Below, in pieces: positions 1 to 5,062 of a stretch of DNA of 9,337 bases. The stretch comes from SIG588 sp045599305. GTDB taxonomy: Bacteria > Bacillota > Clostridia > Oscillospirales > Acutalibacteraceae. The notes beneath the pieces were generated by a model. That model saw only the letters and a program-made list of their open reading frames with translations, was not told where the DNA came from and made no database searches. The translations under genes were made by a program, and so were the position numbers. Where the stretch lies: NCBI GenBank assembly GCA_045599305.1, contig JAZRVU010000026.1, forward strand, positions 1 to 9,337, given 5' to 3'. Position 1 is the stretch's first letter. Each line of letters begins with the position of its first letter.

Positions 1-240
1 TATGTGAACGCCCAGTTCGTGCAGGATACCCTGCCGGTGCCCACCACCCTGCCCGAAACGACCGGCATCGCCCTCACGACTACCGCCGCCGATGCCGCGG
101 CGACCACGGCGGCGGACGGCGTCACGACCACGACTTCGGCCACGGCCACGACCACGGGCGTGGTCCATGATCCCACCGCCCCCACCACGGCCACGACCAC
201 GCAGGCCGTCGTGCCGGGTGCCACGGTGGTCATAGATTAA
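1..240 (+). CDS. 3' end of an unidentified protein with a Thr-rich tail (5' truncated)
   Basis: The reading frame is open from base 1 and ends at TAA 238-240, so only the last 79 residues are visible and the true start lies outside the window. After a short ordinary stretch (YVNAQFVQDTLPVP) the protein becomes a low-complexity Thr/Ala/Pro/Val tail with runs such as TTTT and ATTT, ending in VVID. The DNA is correspondingly repetitive (many ACG/ACC Thr codons). Thr/Pro-rich tails of this kind are common on secreted or cell-wall-exposed Firmicutes proteins, including some penicillin-binding proteins, but no catalytic domain is in view and the family cannot be named. The GTG at 4 is not a convincing start, because there is no ribosome binding site room upstream. 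A terminator hairpin follows four bases after the stop. Confidence is in this being a real coding end, not in a function. Confidence 0.65.
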   Translation, partial: YVNAQFVQDTLPVPTTLPETTGIALTTTAADAAATTAADGVTTTTSATATTTGVVHDPTAPTTATTTQAVVPGATVVID

Positions 241-244
241 AAAA

Positions 245-269
245 GAGAGCCGCCGAAAAGGCGGCTCTC
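245..269. terminator. Bidirectional intrinsic terminator between convergent genes
   Basis: A perfect 10-bp stem, GAGAGCCGCC (245-254) and GGCGGCTCTC (260-269), encloses a GAAAA loop. Read on the minus strand the hairpin is followed by six Ts (complement of A239-244), a strong terminator for the M14 peptidase gene. On the plus strand the following bases (ATCGTGTTTG) are less T-rich, so termination of the plus gene is probably weaker. Confidence 0.85.
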
Positions 270-287
270 ATCGTGTTTGTCACACGG

Positions 288-1193
288 TCACATCAGCGCG
301 GCGAGCAGCAGCATTTCCCGCGCCTTTTGGTAGATCGGCTCGAACTGATCGAGCGGCAGGGGATTTTCGCCCCGACCCAGTTCAATGGTGAAGCCGGGAC
401 GTCCCGTCTCCTCGATGAACCAGTCCTTGAATCCGCCGTGGGAGGCGGTGCCGGTGGGCTCGGCCACCCGGTAGCCGGAGGCGCAGGCCAGCACGTCGGC
501 CATCAGCCGGGCGCGGGCGGGGGTACGGGCACCGTATTGCCAGTAGATCTCCTCCCCCTGCGAATGGAGCGCCAGCACGTGGCGAAAGTCGCCGCGACGG
601 CAGAGGGCGGTCAGCGCGCGGGTCTCCGGCTCGCTTTCGGCCGCCTCGCCCGCGAAACGGCGGGGGGCGGGGCCGCAGATGCCCTCGCGCCGCTCCAGTG
701 TCAGCAGCTGTGCCCGTCCGGCGTCGAAATTGTGGTTGATGTCCACCCCGCGGGCGTTCGCCTGCCACAGGCCGGGGGTGTCGCCCCCGATCCCGGCCAC
801 CAGCGGGGCATATTCCCCCGCCGCGGCGCTGCCGCCCAGCGCGATATCCACCCCGTCGGGGTTCACCTGCGGGATCATGACGAGGCACCGCCCCGCCATG
901 GCGCGGCGAAAGTCCATCCCGATCAGCTGCCCGTCGCCGCCCAACGCGGCGCAGATCTCCTCGCACAGCCGCAGCAGCACCAGCGATGTGACCCACTCCT
1001 GCCCGTGGAACGCGGCGGCATAGAGCACGCGGTCGCGGCCGCCGCCGATGAGCAGGCCGTAGATCTCCCGCCCCAACACGCTGTGTCCCACCGGCTGCAG
1101 CTCCAGAAAACGGTAGCGGCCGCACAGCGCCGTCAGCAGCGCCCGCACCGTGCCGGGATCCGCCGGCTGCGGTACCACGATGGTATTTTGCAT
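288..1193 (-). CDS. M14-family zinc carboxypeptidase (murein-peptide peptidase type)
   Basis: A 301-residue protein with the M14 metallopeptidase signature in order. HGQEW holds zinc ligands H63 and E66, the substrate-region motif is DINHNFD (151-157), the third zinc ligand is H210 in ALHSQGEE, and the catalytic Glu is E271 in GFTIELGRG. Many bacterial M14 enzymes of this size cleave gamma-D-glutamyl-diaminopimelate bonds in peptidoglycan peptides. The Asn-Arg pair that binds a C-terminal carboxylate in carboxypeptidase A is replaced here by N-H-N, so classical carboxypeptidase specificity should not be assumed. No signal peptide is visible at the N-terminus (MQNTIVVPQPADPG), which suggests a cytoplasmic enzyme recycling murein peptides. 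The start at 1193 has AAAGGGG about 10 bases upstream. It is divergent from nudF, 62 bp away, and ends at a strong terminator. Confidence 0.88.
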   Translation of the reverse strand: MQNTIVVPQPADPGTVRALLTALCGRYRFLELQPVGHSVLGREIYGLLIGGGRDRVLYAAAFHGQEWVTSLVLLRLCEEICAALGGDGQLIGMDFRRAMAGRCLVMIPQVNPDGVDIALGGSAAAGEYAPLVAGIGGDTPGLWQANARGVDINHNFDAGRAQLLTLERREGICGPAPRRFAGEAAESEPETRALTALCRRGDFRHVLALHSQGEEIYWQYGARTPARARLMADVLACASGYRVAEPTGTASHGGFKDWFIEETGRPGFTIELGRGENPLPLDQFEPIYQKAREMLLLAALM

Positions 1194-1236
1194 CTCCCAT
1201 ATGCCCCTTTCTCTGCCTGTTCATCTCTACATATAT

Positions 1237-1242
1237 ATCATA
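1237..1242 (-). promoter_or_regulatory. Possible -10 element for the M14 peptidase gene
   Basis: On the minus strand TATGAT (5 of 6 to TATAAT) lies about 44 bases upstream of the peptidase start codon. No good -35 is seen at the right distance; it would fall inside the first codons of nudF. No convincing plus-strand promoter for nudF was found in the 62-bp gap. Confidence 0.3.
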
Positions 1243-1255
1243 CAGGAGGCGTCTT

Positions 1256-1795
1256 ATGAATCTCATCGAAAAACCGTTGTCGCAGGACTACAAATATACG
1301 GGAAAAATCGTCAATCTGCGGGTGGATGAGGCCCTTTTGCCGAACGGTGCCCACGCCCTGCGCGAGGTGGTGGAGCATCCCGGCGGGGTGTGTGTCGCCG
1401 CCCTGACCGACCAAGAGGAATTGCTGTTCGTGCGGCAGTTTCGCTACCCCTATGCCGAGGTGGTGTGCGAACTGCCCGCCGGCAAGCTCGAGCGGGGGGA
1501 AGACCCGCTGGTGGCCGGCCGCCGCGAGCTTGAGGAGGAGACCGGTGCCTCTGCGGCGCGGTTCACCTCGCTCGGGCGGCTCTATCCCTCCCCCGGCTAC
1601 TGCGGCGAGATCATCCACCTCTATCTGGCCGAGGGGCTCACCTTCGGCGAGACCCACCCCGACGAGGACGAGTTTCTGGAGGCGGAGCGCATCCCCCTCA
1701 CAAAGGCGGTGGAGATGGTGCTGGCCGGTGATCTGCCGGACGCCAAAACGCAGGTGGCGGTGCTGAAGGTGGCCGCCCTGCGGGGACGGCAGTGA
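1256..1795 (+). CDS. nudF: Nudix hydrolase, ADP-ribose pyrophosphatase family
   Basis: A 179-residue protein carrying a complete Nudix box: G76, E82, R90-E91-L92, E94-E95, G97-A98 fit GX5EX7REUXEEXGU with no mismatch. The upstream LLFVRQFRYPY and ELPAGK segments (57-77) and the C-terminal DEDEFLEAERIPL are typical of the ADP-ribose pyrophosphatase branch, which hydrolyses ADP-ribose to AMP and ribose 5-phosphate in the cytoplasm using Mg2+ held by the Nudix glutamates. Substrate is inferred from the subfamily; related sugar nucleotides are possible. The ATG at 1256 has AGGAGG at 1244-1249, six bases upstream. Length matches the family (about 170-200). Divergent from the M14 peptidase; the acp promoter begins about 30 bp after its stop, and no GC-rich terminator separates them, so read-through into acp is possible. 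Confidence 0.9.
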   Translation: MNLIEKPLSQDYKYTGKIVNLRVDEALLPNGAHALREVVEHPGGVCVAALTDQEELLFVRQFRYPYAEVVCELPAGKLERGEDPLVAGRRELEEETGASAARFTSLGRLYPSPGYCGEIIHLYLAEGLTFGETHPDEDEFLEAERIPLTKAVEMVLAGDLPDAKTQVAVLKVAALRGRQ

Positions 1796-1799
1796 AAAT

Positions 1800-1820
1800 T
1801 TTTTGAAAAATTTTCAAAAA
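1800..1820. repeat. AT-rich perfect palindrome upstream of the acp promoter
   Basis: A 21-bp perfect palindrome: arm TTTTTGAAAA (1800-1809), a central A, and arm TTTTCAAAAA (1811-1820). It lies just after the nudF stop and ends five bases before the -35 of the acp promoter. A second overlapping palindrome, 1793-1816, has arms TGAAAATTTTT and AAAAATTTTCA. It could be an operator or an AT-rich UP element. It does not match the FabT box as I know it (TTTGA-N3-TCAAA; here the spacing is 7) or the FapR box. The core TTTTGAAAANTTTTCA recurs at 7964-7979. Confidence 0.6.
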
Positions 1821-1825
1821 TAGGA

Positions 1826-1854
1826 TTGACAAATGCCCCCGTTTTGCATACTAT
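1826..1854 (+). promoter_or_regulatory. Sigma-A-type promoter for the acyl carrier protein gene
   Basis: The -35 TTGACA (1826-1831) is a perfect consensus match, followed by a 17-bp spacer and the -10 TACTAT (1849-1854). Transcription should begin near 1861, giving a leader of about 84 nt before the preferred acp start. Confidence 0.85.
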
Positions 1855-1865
1855 CTTTATTAGAG

Positions 1866-1919
1866 CACGCCCGCTTTGCACAACGGGCCCGTGTCCCCAC
1901 TGTTCCGCGACCTGCGGAA
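1866..1919 (+). other. Structured 5' leader of the acyl carrier protein mRNA
   Basis: Two hairpins occupy the leader. The first pairs GCCCG (1869-1873) with CGGGC (1884-1888), extended by CAC/GTG across a two-base bulge. The second is a 6-bp stem, TTCCGC (1903-1908) with GCGGAA (1914-1919), followed by AAATCTTTT and then the ribosome binding site. The second hairpin has the look of a weak attenuator, but the T-run is short and interrupted. It may also simply be mRNA structure. It matches no riboswitch class I can name. Confidence 0.4.
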
Positions 1920-1944
1920 AAATCTTTTCGGAAGGATGAAATTC

Positions 1945-2172
1945 GTGGTTTTTGAGAAAGTAAGAGCGATCCTGTGCAATCAGTTTGACGTGGGCGAGGA
2001 CGAGATCACCTCCTCCACCCGTTTCAGCGAGGATCTGGGCGCCGATTCGCTCGACGCCGTGGACATGCTGATGTCTCTTGAGGATGAGTTCGATGTGGAG
2101 ATCCCCGACGAGGAGATCGAAAACATCCACACGGTCGGCGAGATCGTGAGTTACATCGAAGAACATCTTTGA
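1945..2172 (+). CDS. acpP: Acyl carrier protein
   Basis: A 75-residue acidic protein from the GTG at 1945, beginning MVFEKVRAIL as clostridial ACPs typically do. The DSL motif is in LGADSLDAVDML, with S35 as the serine that receives 4'-phosphopantetheine. The helix II-III region EFDVEIPDEE and the closing helix TVGEIVSYIEEHL complete the fold. It carries growing acyl chains for type II fatty acid synthesis in the cytoplasm. An in-frame ATG at 1936 would add three residues but sits directly against GGAAGG (1930-1935). The GTG has a nine-base gap from that site and gives the canonical N-terminus, so it is preferred. The frame also runs open upstream to 1876, but those residues are the leader. 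It is a single gene with its own promoter and terminator; no fab genes are adjacent. Confidence 0.93.
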   Translation: MVFEKVRAILCNQFDVGEDEITSSTRFSEDLGADSLDAVDMLMSLEDEFDVEIPDEEIENIHTVGEIVSYIEEHL

Positions 2173-2175
2173 TCG

Positions 2176-2227
2176 CAAAAGCGAAAAAGCGCGTTGGCCG
2201 CAAGGCCATCTTGCTTCTGCTTTTTTT
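2176..2227. terminator. Bidirectional terminator between acpP and the SLOG-family gene
   Basis: The core hairpin is TGGCC-GCAA-GGCCA (2195-2208) with a GNRA-type loop. It is extended by AAAGC/GCTT and AAAAGC/GCTTTT pairings with internal bulges, and followed by seven Ts (2221-2227) that overlap the end of the minus-strand gene. On the minus strand the hairpin is followed by CTTTTTCGCTTTT. The 18 bases GCGTTGGCCGCAAGGCCA (2191-2208) recur exactly at 9130-9147. Confidence 0.8.
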
Positions 2228-2570
2228 ATTGCATTTCCCGTTCGGCAATGAACACCCGCACCGGCTTGCCTTTGGACAGGCACTTTTTGATGACAAAGGA
2301 TGTCCCGTGCGATTGGCCGTCCCAGAAAGCGAGCACCAGATCGCTGTAGTCGATGATCTGCAGATTGCGCAGGAGGGGCGCCCTGCGGCCGTGGGCGGCG
2401 TAGTCGGGACGGAATTCGGTGAGCGTCAGCCCGTGGGAGCGGGCATACTGTGCGGCCGAGGTGTCCACCCCCGCCGCACCGCCGGAGACGATCTCGGTCA
2501 CCTCGGGCGGCAGATAGAGCGAGAGATCCGGCACAGTCAGCCCGCGCGACCCGATCACAGCCACCTTCAT
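2226..2570 (-). CDS. DUF2493/SLOG-family Rossmann-like protein
   Basis: A 114-residue protein that begins MKVAVIGSRGL, has SGGAAGVDTSAAQYA at 29-43, then LTEFRPDY and IIDYSDLVLAFWDG (72-85), and ends in a KGKPVRVF strand. The VIGSR strand-turn and SGGAxGVD motif are typical of the DUF2493 group of the SLOG superfamily, related to DprA and lysine-decarboxylase-like nucleotide-binding proteins. Members are thought to bind nucleotide ligands, but the function of these small stand-alone versions is not established, and none is claimed here. The ATG at 2568-2570 is chosen because AGGAGG sits seven bases upstream; a much longer open frame continues upstream but crosses the ABC transporter gene on the other strand and is not credible. 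It is convergent with acpP and divergent from the ABC ATPase. Confidence 0.85.
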   Translation of the reverse strand: MKVAVIGSRGLTVPDLSLYLPPEVTEIVSGGAAGVDTSAAQYARSHGLTLTEFRPDYAAHGRRAPLLRNLQIIDYSDLVLAFWDGQSHGTSFVIKKCLSKGKPVRVFIAEREMQ

Positions 2571-2604
2571 ACCGATCCCTCCTTTTTTCTTGAGGCGCCA
2601 TTTA

Positions 2605-2634
2605 ATTCTAACATATTTTCCCACCCGAATGCAA
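2605..2634 (-). promoter_or_regulatory. Possible promoter for the DUF2493/SLOG gene
   Basis: On the minus strand TAGAAT (2605-2610, 5 of 6 to consensus) is preceded at 18 bp by TTGCAT (2629-2634). The -35 is weak. On the plus strand TTGAGG (2590-2595) with CATATT 16 bp on (2612-2617) is an equally tentative promoter for the ABC ATPase. Confidence 0.35.
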
Positions 2635-2681
2635 GGGGGAAATGCCATAAAACGGGCATACTCTTCGGGGAGGGATGATAC

Positions 2682-3350
2682 ATGGCCTATCTTCAAGCGG
2701 CGGGGCTGCAGAAGTGCTACCGGCAGGGCGGGCGGGAGACGGCTGCCCTGCGGGACGCGACCTTTTCGGTCGGCCGGGGCGAGATGGTGGCCATCGTGGG
2801 GCGCTCCGGCTCGGGCAAGTCCACGCTGATGAACCTGCTGGGCTGTCTCGACCGCCCCACGGCGGGCAGTTACCGGCTGGACGGCCGGGAGGTGGCGGCG
2901 CTCTCCCGCGGGGAACTGGCCGCCCTGCGCAACCGCGAGATCGGGTTCGTGTTTCAGCAGTTTCATCTGGTGGGCGGCCTCACCGCGCGGGAAAACGTGG
3001 AACTGCCGCTGGTCTACCGCGGCCTGCCGCGTGCCGACCGCCGCCGCCGCGCCGAGGAGGCGCTCGACTGTGTGGGGCTGGGCGACCGGCTTTCTCACCG
3101 GCCGGCCGAGCTTTCCGGCGGGCAGCAGCAGCGGGTGGCCATCGCGCGGGCGATGGTGGGGGAGCCGCCGCTGCTGCTGGCGGACGAGCCCACCGGCAAT
3201 CTGGACACGCGGTCGGCGGCCGAGGTGATGGCGGTGCTGCACCGCCTGCACGGGCAGGGGCACACGGTGCTGCTCATCACCCACGATACCGCGCTGGCGG
3301 CGAGTCTGCCCCGCTGCCTGCACATGGAGGACGGCGTGCTGCACAAATGA
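2682..3350 (+). CDS. ABC transporter ATP-binding protein, MacB/LolD/FtsE type
   Basis: A 222-residue nucleotide-binding domain with every expected motif: Walker A GRSGSGKST (40-48), Q-loop FVFQQF (Q92), signature LSGGQQQR (144-151), Walker B LLLADEP (164-170), D-loop NLD (173-175) and the switch histidine H201 in ITHD. The GFVFQQFHLVGGLTARENVELPL segment and DEPTGNLD are characteristic of the MacB/LolD/BceA group, which work with FtsX-like permeases in lipoprotein or peptide export and antibiotic resistance rather than in solute uptake. No permease gene is adjacent: upstream is the divergent SLOG gene, and downstream is a hairpin array, a terminator and the convergent htrA. Its partner must be elsewhere or absent. 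The ATG at 2682 has GGGGAGGG seven bases upstream. It lacks the C-terminal extension found in some relatives. Confidence 0.93.
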   Translation: MAYLQAAGLQKCYRQGGRETAALRDATFSVGRGEMVAIVGRSGSGKSTLMNLLGCLDRPTAGSYRLDGREVAALSRGELAALRNREIGFVFQQFHLVGGLTARENVELPLVYRGLPRADRRRRAEEALDCVGLGDRLSHRPAELSGGQQQRVAIARAMVGEPPLLLADEPTGNLDTRSAAEVMAVLHRLHGQGHTVLLITHDTALAASLPRCLHMEDGVLHK

Positions 3351-3366
3351 GCGCCGCGTACCGAAA

Positions 3367-3447
3367 ATGATGTTTGGCCTGTCGGGCAAATGATGTTGCC
3401 TTCGGCAATGATGTATGCTTCGCATATGATGTGCCCTGCGGGACATA
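3367..3447. repeat. Array of four mini-hairpins separated by ATGATGT
   Basis: The heptamer ATGATGT occurs at 3367, 3390, 3408 and 3426 (spacings 23, 18, 18), and each copy is followed by a different short palindrome. Unit 1 pairs TTTG..CC with GG..CAAA across a G-G mismatch (3373-3390). Unit 2 is TTGCC-TTC-GGCAA (3396-3408). Unit 3 is TATGC-TTC-GCATA (3414-3426). Unit 4 is TGTgCCC-TGC-GGGACA (3430-3445) with one bulged G. On the bottom strand the loops read GACA, GAA, GAA and GCA. The array lies between the ABC ATPase stop and the terminator and contains no plausible gene. Stems differ while pairing is maintained, unlike a CRISPR or a simple tandem repeat. Confidence 0.8.
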
Positions 3448-3456
3448 TAATAAACA

Positions 3457-3509
3457 AAACCTGCTGAAAAGGAATCCTCATTTTCCTTCTCAGCAGGTTT
3501 CACTTTTTT
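3457..3509. terminator. Long bidirectional terminator between the ABC ATPase and htrA
   Basis: An 11-bp outer stem, AAACCTGCTGA (3457-3467) with TCAGCAGGTTT (3490-3500), continues into an inner AAGGAA/TTCCTT stem (3469-3474 with 3483-3488). On the plus strand it is followed by six Ts (3504-3509) that overlap the htrA stop codon. On the minus strand TTTTGTTTATTATAT follows. It can therefore end both convergent transcripts. Confidence 0.88.
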
Positions 3510-4944
3510 ACACGGTGCCGTCGCTTTCCATCAGGGTGATGGTGACATCCAGCGTGTCCACACTGCGGCGGTTCTGGTCGATGCGCAGCAGGGTGATGGT
3601 CACCTTGTCTCCCACGGCGTAGGCGGTGAGCTGCTCGCGCATTTCGGCATAGCTCTTCACCCGTTCGCCGTTGACGTGGGTGATGATATCCCCCACCCGG
3701 GCGGCGGTGCCGGTGAAGCTGGAGCCCTCCTTGATGGAGGAGATATAGAAGCCCTCATAACCGCTGTAGCGGTTGAAGGTGTACCCCTCGATGCCCAGCA
3801 TGATGCGGCCCTTCACAAAGCCGTACTGCACCAGATCGTTGAGCACGCGGCTCGCCTCGTTGATGGGGATGGAGAAGCCCAGCCCCTCGTAGCCGCTGGC
3901 CACGATCTTGGCGGAGTTGATGCCCACCACCTGCCCGGAGGAGTTGATGAGCGGGCCGCCGGAGTTGCCGGGGTTGATGACGGCGTCCACCTGCAGGCAC
4001 TTGATGGCGTAGTTGGTCTCTTCGTAGACGTCGCGGGCCAGACCGGAGACCATGCCGCCGGTGACCGTCCACCCCAGACCGCTGTTGTTGCCCAGCGCCA
4101 GCACCCGCGCGCCCAGACGCAGGGCGTCGGAGTCGCCGAACACGGCGGGGGTCAGGTTTTCGGCGTCCACCCGGATGACGGCGAGGTCGGTGGTGGTGTC
4201 ATATCCCACGATCTCGGCGCTCTCGAACACGGTGCCGTCGTACAGCTCCACCTCGATGCGGGAGAAGACCTTGCCGGTGTCCTCATTGTAGACGCAGTGG
4301 GCGTTGGTGATGATATAGCCGTCCTCTGTCCACACGATACCGGTGGCCTCGCCCGCCTCGGTCTCCTCATTGCTCGGGGTGTAGAAGAAGCTGCTGCGGT
4401 TGTCGATGGAGAACATCCGGATGATGACGGTGGAATTGAGGTTGGTCGCCACGCACTCCTCGTCGGTCAGCCCCTCGCGCTTGGGCTCGTTCGTGATGAT
4501 CTGGGGGGCGTCGGGATTTTTCTTTTCGGTGTTGTGCTGCGAGGTGCCGCTGTTCGTGGGGCTGTTTATCCGGCCGCTGATGAGCAGCACCGAGCCGATG
4601 AGGCTGGCGGCGCAGATGATCGCCAGCACCACCACCAGAATGACCGTGCCGGTGTGACGGCGCTTGGGCGGCTTGGGCGACTGTGTCGGCTGCTGCGGTG
4701 CGCCCCAGCCGTAGGGGGACTGTGGCGGTGTGGGCTGCCACGACTGCTGCGGCGGCACGGGGGGCGTGGGCGGCGCCGTCCACTGCGAGGCGTTGCTGCT
4801 CCACCCCTGCTGCACCGGCGGTGCCGGCGGGTCAGCGGGGGCTTCGGGAGCCTGCCCGGCCGGTGCCTCCCCGGGCACCGGGACATTTTCGCTCACATTC
4901 TGCGGTTCTTGCGGATTTTGCTGATCGTTAAACCAATCGGCCAT
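3508..4944 (-). CDS. htrA: Membrane-anchored HtrA/DegP-type serine protease with PDZ domain
   Basis: A 478-residue protein in four parts. Residues 1-97 are a Pro/Gln/Trp-rich low-complexity cytoplasmic segment, 99-123 a single membrane helix preceded by KPPKRRH, about 160-370 a trypsin-like protease domain, and about 380-470 a PDZ domain. The catalytic triad is visible: H216 in ITNAHC, D253 in TTDLAVIRV and S328 in NPGNSGGPL. HtrA proteases degrade or refold damaged proteins outside the membrane. The start chosen is the ATG at 4942-4944 (MADWFND), nine bases from GGAAGG; an ATG directly touching that site would add three residues and a further upstream ATG twelve. It lies 102 bp downstream of the histidine kinase gene on the same strand with no terminator between, so it may be both co-transcribed and separately induced. 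The arrangement recalls CssRS-HtrA of Bacillus, by analogy only. Confidence 0.93.
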   Translation of the reverse strand: MADWFNDQQNPQEPQNVSENVPVPGEAPAGQAPEAPADPPAPPVQQGWSSNASQWTAPPTPPVPPQQSWQPTPPQSPYGWGAPQQPTQSPKPPKRRHTGTVILVVVLAIICAASLIGSVLLISGRINSPTNSGTSQHNTEKKNPDAPQIITNEPKREGLTDEECVATNLNSTVIIRMFSIDNRSSFFYTPSNEETEAGEATGIVWTEDGYIITNAHCVYNEDTGKVFSRIEVELYDGTVFESAEIVGYDTTTDLAVIRVDAENLTPAVFGDSDALRLGARVLALGNNSGLGWTVTGGMVSGLARDVYEETNYAIKCLQVDAVINPGNSGGPLINSSGQVVGINSAKIVASGYEGLGFSIPINEASRVLNDLVQYGFVKGRIMLGIEGYTFNRYSGYEGFYISSIKEGSSFTGTAARVGDIITHVNGERVKSYAEMREQLTAYAVGDKVTITLLRIDQNRRSVDTLDVTITLMESDGTV

Positions 4945-4975
4945 AACATTCATCCTTCCTTTGCGGATTATCTTT

Positions 4976-4990
4976 ATCATATTTCCCGAA
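4976..4990 (-). promoter_or_regulatory. Candidate htrA promoter -10 with adjacent TTCGGGAAA motif
   Basis: On the minus strand TATGAT (4976-4981) is directly preceded by TTCGGGAAA (4982-4990), about 32 bases upstream of the htrA start codon. No good -35 is found 16-18 bp upstream, as would be expected of an activator-dependent promoter. The same motif occurs twice before the neighbouring response regulator gene. Confidence 0.45.
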
Positions 4991-5030
4991 TGTGTTTTTC
5001 ATTTGAAGAAACATGGTATATTTTCTGAAA

Positions 5031-5062
5031 TCATGCGGAAGTTTCTTCATGCGGAAGTTTCT
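5031..5062. repeat. 16-bp perfect tandem duplication across the kinase stop codon
   Basis: TCATGCGGAAGTTTCT occurs at 5031-5046 and again at 5047-5062. The second copy contains the kinase stop (TGA on the minus strand, 5047-5049). The kinase 3' end can form a 7-bp hairpin, GCGGAAG with CTTCCGC around a 3-base loop (5051-5067). The duplication supplies a second partner arm at 5035-5041. There is no T-run, so it is not a standard terminator. Confidence 0.85.

Noticed and set aside
1194..1255. Plus-strand promoter for nudF
   Set aside because: TATA-like sequence exists (1228-1241), but it is too close to the ribosome site and no -35 lies at a proper distance.
273..1259. A 328-codon open frame on the plus strand opposite the M14 peptidase
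   Set aside because: It crosses the terminator region and the whole peptidase gene, has no domain signature, and lacks a ribosome binding site.
1800..1820. FabT or FapR operator before acpP
   Set aside because: Spacing of the TTTGA/TCAAA halves is seven rather than three, and there is no similarity to the FapR consensus as I know it. Left as an unassigned palindrome.
1876..1944. Extension of the acyl carrier protein upstream to 1876 (98 residues in total)
   Set aside because: The extra residues correspond to the leader hairpins and match no ACP. The GTG at 1945 gives the canonical N-terminus with correct spacing.
3367..3447. CRISPR-like reading of the ATGATGT array
   Set aside because: The constant part is only seven bases, the intervals are 11-16 bases and each is itself a palindrome, and no cas gene is present.
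2226..3503. A long minus-strand frame that would extend the SLOG protein by about 310 residues
   Set aside because: The extension runs antisense through the ABC ATPase and the hairpin array. The ATG at 2570 has an ideal ribosome site and gives the family's normal start.
3676..5028. A 450-codon open frame on the plus strand opposite htrA
   Set aside because: The composition is an antisense artefact (Val/Gly/His/Asp-rich), there is no ribosome binding site, and HtrA on the other strand is complete with its triad.
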